Below, piece after piece: positions 1 to 8,067 of a DNA stretch of 64,000 nt. Under the pieces are notes generated by a model. The model was given only the letters and a program-made list of their open reading frames with translations, was not told the origin of the DNA and ran no database searches. The position numbers and the translations under genes are program-made. The stretch is from Lentibacter algarum (lineage in GTDB: Bacteria > Pseudomonadota > Alphaproteobacteria > Rhodobacterales > Rhodobacteraceae): positions 62,001-126,000 of the forward strand of contig NZ_JAHKQI010000003.1 in assembly GCF_018860975.1 (NCBI RefSeq), written 5' to 3'. The first letter of the stretch is position 1. Each line of letters begins with the position of its first letter.

Positions 1-139
1 AGGTCGGAACCCCGCGATAGCCCGCCAGAACCTCTGACAAATAGCCCGCACCTGCGCCGCTATCTGCCTCATGCGCTTCTTTGCGCCGTGCAAACGCCTC
101 CTTGCGCGCTGCCGCTTTTCTCTCGCTCAAATCGTTCAT
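1..139 (-). CDS. 5-formyltetrahydrofolate cyclo-ligase, N-terminal fragment
   Basis: Partial gene running off the left edge; only the first 46 codons are present. The translation begins MNDLSERKAAARKEAFARRK and continues to a G-Y-R-G-V-P segment, the usual N-terminus of the MTHFS family, which uses ATP to convert 5-formyl-THF to 5,10-methenyl-THF in the cytoplasm. The start ATG overlaps the mgtE stop codon (ATGA), so it is probably translationally coupled to mgtE on the same transcript. The family call rests on a short segment; catalytic residues lie outside the window. Confidence 0.7.
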   Translation of the reverse strand, partial: MNDLSERKAAARKEAFARRKEAHEADSGAGAGYLSEVLAGYRGVPT

Positions 140-1515
140 ATCAACACCCATGCTGCCAAGCCCAAAAAGGCAAAAAAACCAACAACGTCTGTCACAGTGG
201 TCACGAACGCCCCCGATGCCAAAGCCGGATCAATGCCCATTTTCTCAAGCAAAACCGGGATCACCGTCCCTGCCAGCCCCGCGACCACCATGTTGATCAC
301 CATCGCCGCTGCAATCACCCCGCCGAGCACCGGCGAGAAGAAAAACACGCAGACCGCGCCCATCACCACCGCAAAGATCAACCCGTTCACCGCTCCAACC
401 AGAACCTCGCGTCGGATCACCCGCCACACGTTCGAGCCTGTCAAATCCTTGGTGGCAATTGCACGCACAGCCACAGTCAGGCTTTGCGTTCCCGCGTTCC
501 CGCCCATTGACGCCACAATCGGCATCAAAACCGCCAAAGCGACGAAATCGCTGATCACCGTATCAAACTGCGCAATCACCAAGCTGGCCAGGATCGCCGT
601 GACAAGGTTCACAGCCAGCCAGGGGAAGCGGCGCTTGGTGGTGTTGATCACACGGTCCGTCAGGCTGCCCTCGCTGACACCGGCAAGGCGCAGGATGTCT
701 TCCTCGTGTTCCTCATCAAGCACGATCATCGCGTCATCAATGGTGATCACTCCGACAAGCCGCCCCTCGTCGTCAACAACAGGTGCCGAAATCAGGTGAT
801 ACTGCTTGAAAGCATAGGCGACATCTTCCTCGTCCTGCTCAACAGGAATGACTTCGAAGAGCTCTTCAACCAACTCGCTTAATGGCTGTGCGCGCGGCGC
901 CCCCATGATCCGCCCGAGCGTGATGTTCCCGATAGGCCGCATACGCGGGTCGACCAGCACAACATGGTAAAACTGCTCCGGCAGGTCTTCGGAATTGCGC
1001 ATGAAATCAATCGCATCTCCGACACTCCAATGCTCGGGGGCGGCGACAACCTCGCGCTGCATGAGCCTGCCAGCGGAGTCTTCCGGATAGGACATCGCCT
1101 GCCGCGCGACCATTTCGTCAGCATCGTCCAATGCTTCAAAAATGGCTTCTTGCTGCGGCGCATCCAAATCTTCCAGAAGGTCAACAACATCGTCGCTTTC
1201 CAGCTCGCGGACGGCCTCGGCAAGAACCTCGGGGCGCAGATCCGCGATCACTTCCTCGCGCAGGCTCTCGTCAAGTTCCGACAGGATCTCTCCGTCAAAC
1301 TCGACGCCGTATAGCTCGATCAGCGCCCGCCGTTCACTGCTTGAAACCTGCTCAAGCAAGTCGGCAATGTCCGCCGCGTGCATGGGCTCCATGAGCTCAA
1401 GAAGCAGCGTGCGGTCGCCCAACTCGACAGCCGCAAGAAGCGCGGAAACGTCACGCCGTGTCAGCTCATACACTTCATCTTCAATGTCTGGTTGAATGTC
1501 GCCAAGTTCAGCCAT
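136..1515 (-). CDS. mgtE: Magnesium transporter MgtE
   Basis: 459 residues from the chosen ATG. An acidic helical MgtE N domain covers about residues 20-125 (many Leu-Leu-Glu-Asp repeats), a CBS pair about 130-255, and about five membrane helices from 280 to the end, including the P-I-V-A-S-M-G-G-N-A-G-T-Q segment typical of the family's pore. MgtE imports Mg2+ through the inner membrane and is gated by Mg2+ bound to the cytosolic domains. I chose the ATG at 1515 over a GTG at 1542 because AGGGG sits about 7 bases upstream; that ribosome site lies inside a small hairpin. The downstream folate gene overlaps its stop. Confidence 0.92.
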   Translation of the reverse strand: MAELGDIQPDIEDEVYELTRRDVSALLAAVELGDRTLLLELMEPMHAADIADLLEQVSSSERRALIELYGVEFDGEILSELDESLREEVIADLRPEVLAEAVRELESDDVVDLLEDLDAPQQEAIFEALDDADEMVARQAMSYPEDSAGRLMQREVVAAPEHWSVGDAIDFMRNSEDLPEQFYHVVLVDPRMRPIGNITLGRIMGAPRAQPLSELVEELFEVIPVEQDEEDVAYAFKQYHLISAPVVDDEGRLVGVITIDDAMIVLDEEHEEDILRLAGVSEGSLTDRVINTTKRRFPWLAVNLVTAILASLVIAQFDTVISDFVALAVLMPIVASMGGNAGTQSLTVAVRAIATKDLTGSNVWRVIRREVLVGAVNGLIFAVVMGAVCVFFFSPVLGGVIAAAMVINMVVAGLAGTVIPVLLEKMGIDPALASGAFVTTVTDVVGFFAFLGLAAWVLI

Positions 1516-1522
1516 TTGCGCG

Positions 1523-1539
1523 CCCCTGCTCTTCAGGGG
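1523..1539 (-). promoter_or_regulatory. Hairpin over the mgtE ribosome binding site
   Basis: On the transcribed strand CCCCTG, a five-base loop and CAGGGG form a 6-bp GC-rich stem. The 3' arm contains the AGGGG that serves as the mgtE Shine-Dalgarno sequence. Pairing would hide the ribosome site; whether it is regulatory is inference. Confidence 0.4.
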
Positions 1540-1582
1540 CACGTTAACGTCATTCCTGCCTTAGGGGCAATCGCAAAGCCGC

Positions 1583-2029
1583 CTAGCAGTCGCCTCTTTT
1601 ACCCGCAACGACCAGCACCCAATAGTTGCTCTTGGTGCGTACAACGCCGATCTCGGTCACGCCCTTTTTGAGCATGTTCGCTTTGTGGGCCGGTGATTTT
1701 GTCCAATCCCGCATCGCCTCTTGAGCGCTTTTTTGGCCCTGCGCGATATTCTCGCCAATGGTGCAATACTTGTAGCCCCCACGCTTGGCGCGCCTGCCAA
1801 TCGTTGAGCCGTCAGAGCCTGTGTGCGAGAAAAAACCGCGTTTCTCCATATCCTGCGCGTGTTTGTTCGCAATCTTTTCGAGCTTGCTACTTGTTTTCAG
1901 GGGCCCGAGCCCGTTTTGTGCCCGCAGCTGGCTTACCCATCCGGCAAACTCGCGCACAGGTTCGGCACTGGTGACACTGGCGCTCAAAACCAACCCAAAA
2001 ACCATTGTCGCTAAAGTCGTAATTCGCAT
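1583..2029 (-). CDS. CAP/SCP-domain secreted protein
   Basis: 148 residues. An N-terminal signal peptide (hydrophobic stretch ending near A-S-V-T-S-A) is followed by one CAP (SCP/PR-1) domain. Visible landmarks are the H-A-Q-D-M helix, G-F-F-S-H-T, G-E-N-I-A-Q-G and W-x-x-S-P-A-H-K-A-N-M, the standard bacterial YkwD-like pattern. The protein is probably periplasmic; bacterial CAP proteins have no single agreed activity. ATG 2029 is preferred over TTG 2035 because GGAGGG lies six bases upstream. The preceding amidohydrolase gene ends at 2032, so the two are likely co-transcribed. Confidence 0.85.
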   Translation of the reverse strand: MRITTLATMVFGLVLSASVTSAEPVREFAGWVSQLRAQNGLGPLKTSSKLEKIANKHAQDMEKRGFFSHTGSDGSTIGRRAKRGGYKYCTIGENIAQGQKSAQEAMRDWTKSPAHKANMLKKGVTEIGVVRTKSNYWVLVVAGKRGDC

Positions 2030-2031
2030 TC

Positions 2032-3387
2032 TCAACCCTCCATGAGCTTCTTTGCCAAAGCATTTTGTTGCCCAATGATGGATCTCAAGTCCAAATGCGG
2101 CATTTGCCCATCCTGCACAATATGGCGGCCTTGAACAAACAATTCCTTAACTTTGTTTGGCCCCGCGAGCAGCAGCGCAGCCGGATCCCAGCTTCCCGCA
2201 GTGTCGACGCCGGAGACATCCCAAACAGCGATATCGGCTTGCTTTCCGACGCTCAACTGCCCGCAGTCCGGCCGCCCGAGCACTTCAGCCCCACCGCGTG
2301 TGGCGATCTCAAGTGCTTCGCGCGCACTCATCGCGTCGGCTCCGCTAGCAACCCGCTGCAACAACATTGATTGGCGCGCCTCCAACATCAGATTGCCAGC
2401 ATCGTTGCTCGCCGAGCCATCAACGCCGAGGCCAACATTCACGCCGCGATCGCGCATCTTGCGCACAGGAGCAATGCCAGAGCCAAGTCGGCAATTGCTG
2501 CAGGGGCAATGCGCAACGCCGGTGCCGGAACGTGCAAATAAATCAATCTCTTGACCGTCAAGTTTAACGCAGTGTGCGTGCCAGACATCCGACCCCGTCC
2601 AGCCCAGATCTTCAGCATATTGCCCGGGCCGACAGCCGAACTTTTCTAGCGAATAGGCAATGTCTTCCTCGTTTTCCGCCAAATGAGTGTGCAGCATCAC
2701 GCCCTTATCGCGTGCCAGAATTGCGGCATCGCGCATCAACTCGCGGCTCACAGAAAACGGCGAGCACGGCGCCACGCCAACCCGCACCATAGCGCCCTCG
2801 CGCGCATCGTGGTGGGCGTCAATCACGCGAATGCAATCTTCCAGAATGGCGGCCTCGCGCTCAACCAAGCTGTCGGGTGGCAGGCCGCCGTCGCTCTCGC
2901 CAATACTCATTGCGCCGCGCGTAGGATGAAAGCGTAGCCCAACGGTCTTGGCCGCCTCTATGGTGTCGTCAAGCCGAGCGCCGTTGGGGTAGAGATACAG
3001 ATGATCCGAGCTCATCGTGCAGCCTGATAACGCCAGTTCGGCAAGCCCGACTTGCGCGCTTACAAACATCTCTTCCGGCCCGAAGCGTGCCCAGATCGGA
3101 TAGAGCGTTTGCAGCCAACCAAACAAGAGCGCATCCTGGCCGCCGGGCACCGCACGCGTGAGCGTTTGGAACAAGTGGTTGTGGGTGTTCACAAGCCCCG
3201 GTGTCACAACGCAACCTCTTGCATCGAGCACCTTACCCGCACCTTCAAGATTGTGCCCTATAGCCTTGATAACATTACCTTTAACCAAAACATCAGCGCC
3301 GCGAAGCTCTTCACGGGAGTCGTTCATCGTCAGGATATGATCAGCGTTTTTGATCAGGGTTTCTGGTTCGTTCAATGAGTTAATCAT
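2032..3387 (-). CDS. Amidohydrolase, 8-oxoguanine deaminase-like
   Basis: 451 residues of the metal-dependent amidohydrolase superfamily (ATZ/TRZ group). The metal motif N-T-H-N-H is at about 67-71, followed by L-F-Q-T-L-T-R, a H-T-H-L-A-E-N-E metal segment in the middle, W-H-A-H-C, and G-V-D-G-S-A-S-N-D with the catalytic Asp. The W-L-Q-T-L-Y-P-I-W region and the H-C-P-C-S-N-C-R-L segment resemble bacterial 8-oxoguanine deaminases, which turn 8-oxoguanine into urate; hydroxyatrazine hydrolases are the nearest alternative. ATG 3387 has GAGG five bases upstream and is preferred to GTG 3393. Substrate is inferred from motif similarity only. Confidence 0.78.
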   Translation of the reverse strand: MINSLNEPETLIKNADHILTMNDSREELRGADVLVKGNVIKAIGHNLEGAGKVLDARGCVVTPGLVNTHNHLFQTLTRAVPGGQDALLFGWLQTLYPIWARFGPEEMFVSAQVGLAELALSGCTMSSDHLYLYPNGARLDDTIEAAKTVGLRFHPTRGAMSIGESDGGLPPDSLVEREAAILEDCIRVIDAHHDAREGAMVRVGVAPCSPFSVSRELMRDAAILARDKGVMLHTHLAENEEDIAYSLEKFGCRPGQYAEDLGWTGSDVWHAHCVKLDGQEIDLFARSGTGVAHCPCSNCRLGSGIAPVRKMRDRGVNVGLGVDGSASNDAGNLMLEARQSMLLQRVASGADAMSAREALEIATRGGAEVLGRPDCGQLSVGKQADIAVWDVSGVDTAGSWDPAALLLAGPNKVKELFVQGRHIVQDGQMPHLDLRSIIGQQNALAKKLMEG

Positions 3388-3484
3388 GCGCACCTCTTTG
3401 GTTGCGCCCCCTCAGAACCGGCTGTTGCGTGTTGGAAAAGGGCAGAGAAACACGCTGACGTAACCCTAAACTGTCCGCGGGCCG

Positions 3485-4282
3485 TTATGCAATCCTGCGT
3501 AAAATTTGCAAAGCCGCAGCATGTTGCTCAGCGCTCGCCGCAGCCAGAACACGCCCCCCGTCATGCGCTGGTTCACCTTGCCAGTTGGTTACGATTCCGC
3601 CTGCCGCTTCGATAACAGCAATAGGTGCGCAGATGTCATAGTTTGACAGGCCCGCCTCGACCACCAAGTCGATCTGCCCCGCCGCCAGCAGTGCATAGGC
3701 GTAGCAATCCATGCCGTAGCGCGTCAGTTGCACCTCGGCAGCGACCGCTTCAAAACCCTTGCGCTCATCCGCGCTTCCAACCTCGGGAAAAGTGGTGAAC
3801 AACACGGCCTCGCTCAGAGGGCGGCTATCGCGGGCTTTCAATGCGTTAGCCCCCTGTGGGCCTTGCATTTCGGCATAGCCCAGCCCGCCCCAGAAACGCT
3901 CGCCGATGTAGGGCTGGTCGATCATCCCGAAAACCGGCCCGGAACTGTCGTTCAACCCGATCAGCACGCCCCATGTTGGCGTGCCGGATACAAACCCCCG
4001 TGTGCCATCTATCGGGTCAAGCACCCACGTCAGCCCGGTGCTGCCAGCATCGCTGCCATATTCCTCACCAATGATCGCATCATCGGGGCGCATATCAGCC
4101 AGCACCGCACGCATAGCCCGCTCCGCGCCTTTGTCAGCTTCGGTAACAGGGTCATAACCGCCTGCAAGTTTGTTGGCCGTTCCAAGGTTATTGCCACGGA
4201 AAAACGGAAGAACCGCGCCGCGAGCGGCCTCGGCCATCGCATGCGCGGTTCTCAAAATTTCAATTGCGTCTATGTCAGGCAT
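3485..4282 (-). CDS. hisN: Histidinol-phosphatase / inositol monophosphatase family protein
   Basis: 265 residues. The Li+-sensitive phosphatase fold is marked by D-P-V-T-E-A-D near 44-50, G-E-E-Y-G at 72-76, W-V-L-D-P-I-D-G-T at about 86-94 with the metal-binding Asp89 and Asp92, and Y-D-I-C-A-P near the end. These residues bind two Mg2+ ions that activate water for phosphate ester hydrolysis. The short G-T-R-G-F-V-S-G after the Asp motif fits the HisN subgroup of histidine biosynthesis rather than SuhB, but inositol or CysQ-type substrates cannot be excluded. No other his genes lie nearby. Confidence 0.8.
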   Translation of the reverse strand: MPDIDAIEILRTAHAMAEAARGAVLPFFRGNNLGTANKLAGGYDPVTEADKGAERAMRAVLADMRPDDAIIGEEYGSDAGSTGLTWVLDPIDGTRGFVSGTPTWGVLIGLNDSSGPVFGMIDQPYIGERFWGGLGYAEMQGPQGANALKARDSRPLSEAVLFTTFPEVGSADERKGFEAVAAEVQLTRYGMDCYAYALLAAGQIDLVVEAGLSNYDICAPIAVIEAAGGIVTNWQGEPAHDGGRVLAAASAEQHAAALQILRRIA

Positions 4283-4334
4283 CGTCGGCTCCGCGCTATT
4301 GCTACGTAAGCCCTACCCAATCAACGCGTCAGGC

Positions 4335-4706
4335 TCAAGCGACGTCGCTCAAAACCCGTGCCAGATCAAACAAGCGGCGACGCTGGTTCTCGGGGATCGC
4401 ATAGTAAGAGCGGATCAACTCCATCGCCTCTTTGTCGCCCAGCAAATCCGCCGGAAGTTGCTCTGACAAAGTCTCGGCAGCATCGCTGACATCAAGGCCC
4501 TCAAAGAAAAAGCTTACAGGCACATCCAGTGTTTCCGAAATATCCCAAAGCCTTGACGCGCTGACGCGGTTTGCTCCGGTTTCATATTTCTGAATCTGCT
4601 GGAACTTGATCCCAACTTCCTCAGCAAGTTGTTGCTGTGTCATCCCAACAAGCCAGCGGCGGTGCCGAACTCGTTTTCCTACGTGCACATCTACGGGGTG
4701 AGCCAT
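4335..4706 (-). CDS. XRE-family helix-turn-helix regulator
   Basis: 123 residues. An N-terminal helix-turn-helix of the Cro/C1 type spans about 11-65, with the pattern G-M-T-Q-Q-Q-L-A-E-E-V-G-I-K-F-Q-Q-I-Q-K then Y-E-T-G-A-N-R-V-S-A-S-R-L. The C-terminal half is acidic and helical, ending in R-R-R-L-F-D-L-A-R-V-L. It is probably a soluble DNA-binding dimer. This short XRE type is common in alphaproteobacteria; the target is unknown. It lies 52 bp upstream of the hisN-like gene on the same strand. Confidence 0.88.
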   Translation of the reverse strand: MAHPVDVHVGKRVRHRRWLVGMTQQQLAEEVGIKFQQIQKYETGANRVSASRLWDISETLDVPVSFFFEGLDVSDAAETLSEQLPADLLGDKEAMELIRSYYAIPENQRRRLFDLARVLSDVA

Positions 4707-5065
4707 TTAACATTCCTCATCTTACATAAAGCTTCCAACAAACCCAATCCCCCGGGGCTCGCTCTTCGCGGCATAACCCGAAAAAAGCAGAAGCGTATTT
4801 ACACCATTTTACTCGCTAGACAACGTCTAAACATAACTCATAGCGCGTCAAACACAAAAACACTACCGTAAAAGGCTAGGGAAACAAACAATCACACGTT
4901 TTACGCGAATCTCTACTCACAAAGTCAGCCTCCATCGATCGGTCAAGTCAAACATTAGGACACCAACGCTAACAAATAGTGAAAACGGGATGAGCTTAAC
5001 TTTCAATACTACTATAACGAGACTGCACTGTCGGCTATCAGGTGAAAACATAGCAGGAATTCCCC
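4707..5065. other. Divergent intergenic region, AT-rich
   Basis: About 360 bp between the divergently transcribed XRE regulator and the quinone reductase. It is clearly richer in A+T than its surroundings, especially 4780-4900 and 4960-5040, as expected of two promoters facing apart. I found no open reading frame with a convincing start, no tRNA and no strong hairpin. Confidence 0.5.
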
Positions 5066-6061
5066 ATGACCAGAACTGATCAAACCTCCCAAAATATGCG
5101 CGCTCTGCGGCTTCGCGCTTTCGGGCAAGATCCTCAAATCGAGATGATTCCCCGCCCCGTGCCGGCCACTGGAGAGGTGCGTATCCGAATCAAAGCCTGT
5201 GGTCTTAACTTCGCTGACCTGCTGATGATCAACGGCACATACCAAGACACCCCCCCGCTTCCTTTCACTTTGGGAATGGAGATCTCGGGCATCGTCGAGG
5301 CGCACGGTGAAGGTGTCAGCAGTCCGCCGATTGGCAGCTCTGTTGCCGTGTTCGGCGGCTCGGGCGGTCTTGCTGACTACACTTGCGTCAATGCGGCCCG
5401 TGTCACGCCCTTGCCTGAAGGCACCGATATGAACGCCGCGGCCGCTTTGCAAGTCGCATATGGCACCAGCCATGTAGCATTAGACTACAAAGCAAAGTTG
5501 AAAAAAGGCGAAGTTCTTCTCGTGCTTGGCGCTGCCGGAGGTGTCGGCCTCACGGCTGTCGAAATCGGCAAGCTCATGGGAGCAACCGTAATTGCATGTG
5601 CACGCGGGGCCGACAAACTGGCCATTGCCAAGGCCGCAGGAGCAGATCACCTGATTGACGCCTCTTGCGAAGACATCCATGCAGCCGTCAAAGCGCTCGG
5701 AGGGGCCGATGTTGTCTATGACCCTGTCGGCGGCAAGCAGTTCACCGCCGCCATGCGCGCCTGCAACCCCGAAGCCCGCCTGCTCAGCATCGGCTTTGCC
5801 TCGGGCGACGTGCCGCAGATCAAAGCCAATCACCTGTTGGTCAAAAACCTCACTGTTATCGGGTTTTATTGGGGCGGGTACATGGGCTTTAAGCCCGAAG
5901 TCGTCACCGACAGCCTGACCACGCTGGCAGGCTGGCTGCACGAGGGCCGCATCACCCCTCACATCAGCCACGCGCTGCCGCTTGATCAGGCTCTCGAAGG
6001 CATGGCGCTCTTGAAAACGCGCAAATCAACCGGCAAAGTCGTGATCACACTTGTTGACTAA
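5066..6061 (+). CDS. NADPH:quinone oxidoreductase family protein (zinc-free MDR)
   Basis: 331 residues. An N-terminal GroES-like domain (about 10-130) contains the C-G-L-N-F-A-D segment, and a Rossmann domain has L-V-L-G-A-A-G-G-V-G-L-T-A-V at about 152-165. The structural and catalytic zinc ligands of alcohol dehydrogenases are absent, as in QOR-type enzymes that reduce quinones or enones with NADPH in the cytosol. AGGA precedes the ATG at 5066; a second in-frame ATG at 5096 starts M-R-A-L-R-L, a common QOR beginning, and could be the true start. The pentapeptide gene follows 26 bp later. Confidence 0.88.
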   Translation: MTRTDQTSQNMRALRLRAFGQDPQIEMIPRPVPATGEVRIRIKACGLNFADLLMINGTYQDTPPLPFTLGMEISGIVEAHGEGVSSPPIGSSVAVFGGSGGLADYTCVNAARVTPLPEGTDMNAAAALQVAYGTSHVALDYKAKLKKGEVLLVLGAAGGVGLTAVEIGKLMGATVIACARGADKLAIAKAAGADHLIDASCEDIHAAVKALGGADVVYDPVGGKQFTAAMRACNPEARLLSIGFASGDVPQIKANHLLVKNLTVIGFYWGGYMGFKPEVVTDSLTTLAGWLHEGRITPHISHALPLDQALEGMALLKTRKSTGKVVITLVD

Positions 6062-6087
6062 AACAGCGTGTCGAAAGGCTAAATCAA

Positions 6088-6729
6088 ATGCAGATCATTG
6101 CCGACATCGCCAATCTTGACGGCAATGATTTCACATCCTGCACATTCAAATCACTGCGTTTTGATGACATGGATCTTTCACAATATCACTTTGACAATTG
6201 CACCTTTCAGGACTGCACGTTCAAAAACGCACTCCTTGAGGACAGCTCTTTTGTAAAATGCTCCGCAATGCAGGCCGACTTCAGCTATGCGCGCGCCTCC
6301 GACACGTGGTTTACAGGGTGCAATCTGTCTCTCACAAAGTGGTCGAGCGCAGATATCTCAAGCGCAAGGTTCCATGATTGCAAGCTCACAGGCGCCGACT
6401 TTCAGGATGCACGCGCTCTGGGATCAGACTTCAAAGGCTCCCTTCTTACAGGGGCTTTCCTGCGCAAAATGAACTTTCGGAAATGTCAGTTAGACGGGAT
6501 AGACTTTACAGAGGCTGACCTCGCCGAATGCGACTTTCGCGACGCTACCTTTGACAGGTGCCGACTGAACAATGCCCATTTAGCAACCGCTCGTTTTGAG
6601 GGTGCCGACCTGCGATCAGCCGACCTCGGCGTTCTGACGCTCTCCACCGCGACGTGCTTCAAAGGCGCGGTCATTTCCAAGGCGCAAGCCACCGAGTTAT
6701 TGCATGGTTTGGGCGTTTTGGTTCTTTGA
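6088..6729 (+). CDS. Pentapeptide-repeat protein, Qnr-like
   Basis: 213 residues built almost wholly of A(D/N)LXX-type pentapeptides, with many C-x-F and A-D-F steps (for example F-D-N-C-T-F-Q-D-C-T-F and G-A-D-F-Q-D-A). Such proteins fold as right-handed quadrilateral beta-helices. The length and a C-terminal helix after the repeats (A-T-E-L-L-H-G-L-G-V-L-V-L) match Qnr proteins (about 218 residues), which mimic DNA and protect gyrase from quinolones; chromosomal relatives occur in aquatic bacteria. Gyrase binding here is inference. The gene follows the quinone reductase closely and may share its transcript. Confidence 0.82.
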   Translation: MQIIADIANLDGNDFTSCTFKSLRFDDMDLSQYHFDNCTFQDCTFKNALLEDSSFVKCSAMQADFSYARASDTWFTGCNLSLTKWSSADISSARFHDCKLTGADFQDARALGSDFKGSLLTGAFLRKMNFRKCQLDGIDFTEADLAECDFRDATFDRCRLNNAHLATARFEGADLRSADLGVLTLSTATCFKGAVISKAQATELLHGLGVLVL

Positions 6730-6745
6730 TGAGTCTTTGAGCTTG

Positions 6746-7618
6746 TTACGCAGAGCGCACCATTGGCAGCACAGCCTTGCCATAGCCCTGCCGGATCAAA
6801 TCCGCCAAATGCGCAGTTGCCTCGTCGCGGGCAATCGCCCCGTAAAGGTTGATCTTCTGACGGCCAAGGTCTGGTAAGCCACAGTTCGCAGGCAGCGCTT
6901 CCAAGTGTGGCGGGATACTGTCTTCCATCATCGCGCCGATGGCGAGATCAGCGCTGATCATTGCTTCGACAGAGCGGTCTTCAGACGACTCTATCGCCAT
7001 ATCCCACACCATGTCTGCCAGCTCCAACTTGCTCAGAACCAGCGGACGAAAGATACAAGACGAGCAAAAAGCCAGCGGCAACGGCGTCTTACGCCACACC
7101 TGCCCGCCAATTGCACCAACCCAACGCAGCGGCATCTCTGTCAGGGTCTCGCCCCCCGACAGTGGCTGCGCTTCGGTGGTCAATATCAAGTCGGCCTCGC
7201 CCTTTGACAGCGTATCATGCAGGCTCATCGTGCTTGACGACAGCAGCCTCACCTTGACCCTCGGGTAAGCCGCATGAAACGCCTTCAGCACCTGCGGAAC
7301 AATCGGATACACCACGTCATGCGGTGCGCCGAGGGTGATCTCGCCCTCAAACACATCTTCTGTCAGCCGCCCCACGGCCTCGTCATTGAGCGCAACCATG
7401 CGCCGCGCAAAGGTGAGCAATTGCTCGCCATCACTGCTCAACGCGATCTTGCGACTGCTGCGGTCAAGCAGGTTGACGCCCAAAAGCTCTTCCAGCCGTT
7501 TGAGCTGCATCGACACGGCTGATTGGGTGAGATTGAGCATCCCTGCCGCCCGGGTGACGCCGCCGTAGTCAGCCACGGCCAAAAACGAGCGCAGTGTGGT
7601 GATGTCGAGGTTTCTCAT
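6746..7618 (-). CDS. LysR-family transcriptional regulator
   Basis: 290 residues from the ATG at 7618, which has GGAG about eight bases upstream; an upstream in-frame extension to 7759 is non-coding. The winged helix-turn-helix covers 1-60 (L-R-S-F-L-A-V-A-D-Y-G-G-V-T-R-A-A, then Q-S-A-V-S-M-Q-L-K-R-L-E). The substrate-binding domain starts near residue 88 with G-E-I-T-L-G-A-P. It is divergent from a DUF1127 gene 114 bp away, so that gene is the likeliest target besides its own promoter. The ligand is unknown. Confidence 0.9.
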   Translation of the reverse strand: MRNLDITTLRSFLAVADYGGVTRAAGMLNLTQSAVSMQLKRLEELLGVNLLDRSSRKIALSSDGEQLLTFARRMVALNDEAVGRLTEDVFEGEITLGAPHDVVYPIVPQVLKAFHAAYPRVKVRLLSSSTMSLHDTLSKGEADLILTTEAQPLSGGETLTEMPLRWVGAIGGQVWRKTPLPLAFCSSCIFRPLVLSKLELADMVWDMAIESSEDRSVEAMISADLAIGAMMEDSIPPHLEALPANCGLPDLGRQKINLYGAIARDEATAHLADLIRQGYGKAVLPMVRSA

Positions 7619-7732
7619 ATCAAACTCCGTGATGATGCCTAAACAAACATTCATTTTCCTTATGTCAGAAGCCCGGCTACATATCAATACATAGAATGTA
7701 ACACCGCAACATATCACAAAAGGAGAATTGAT

Positions 7733-7951
7733 ATGACACGAGCACTGACAAACACCCACGCCATCCGCGCAACACCAGCACGTGAGGTTCGCTCCGGATG
7801 GCTCTCAGCCCTGTTGCAAACCCGCAAATCACGCCGCGCTCTTGGCGCGCTCAGCGCCGAGCAGCTCAGAGATATTGGCCTCACCCAAGCGCAGGCCAAA
7901 GCCGAAAGCCGCCGCCCTGCATGGGACGTGCCGCAATATTGGTGCAAATAA
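7733..7951 (+). CDS. DUF1127 small arginine-rich protein
   Basis: 72 residues. The C-terminal half carries the DUF1127 signature: R-R-A-L-G-A-L-S-A-E-Q-L-R-D-I-G-L-T then E-S-R-R-P-A-W-D. AGGAG lies eight bases before the ATG. In alphaproteobacteria some DUF1127 proteins bind RNA and influence sRNA processing or phosphate and carbon metabolism (CcaF1 in Rhodobacter is an example). The N-terminal 25 residues are not conserved in pattern. It is divergent from the LysR gene and followed by an intrinsic terminator, so it is probably monocistronic. Confidence 0.85.
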   Translation: MTRALTNTHAIRATPAREVRSGWLSALLQTRKSRRALGALSAEQLRDIGLTQAQAKAESRRPAWDVPQYWCK

Positions 7952-8013
7952 GCTGACTTAGGGCACCGGTTGTCCTTGAAATATGCTGCGACCTCACCGA
8001 TATTGAATAAGAA

Positions 8014-8045
8014 GGCCCTGCCAAACACGGCGGGGCCACTGTTTT
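8014..8045 (+). terminator. Intrinsic terminator after the DUF1127 gene
   Basis: A 9-bp GC-rich stem (GGCCCTGCC at 8014-8022 with GGCGGGGCC at 8029-8037, one G-T wobble) is followed within four bases by TTTT. Confidence 0.6.
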
Positions 8046-8067
8046 AACCTTTCTCGGAGGCTAGCAC

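Noticed and set aside
71-799. 242-codon plus-strand frame opposite mgtE
   Set aside because: It is a Ser/Thr/Arg-rich shadow of a well-supported MgtE gene.
7619-7759. N-terminal extension of the LysR protein
   Set aside because: Cys-rich, not family-like, and covers the divergent promoter; the ATG at 7618 has a ribosome site and gives a standard LysR start.
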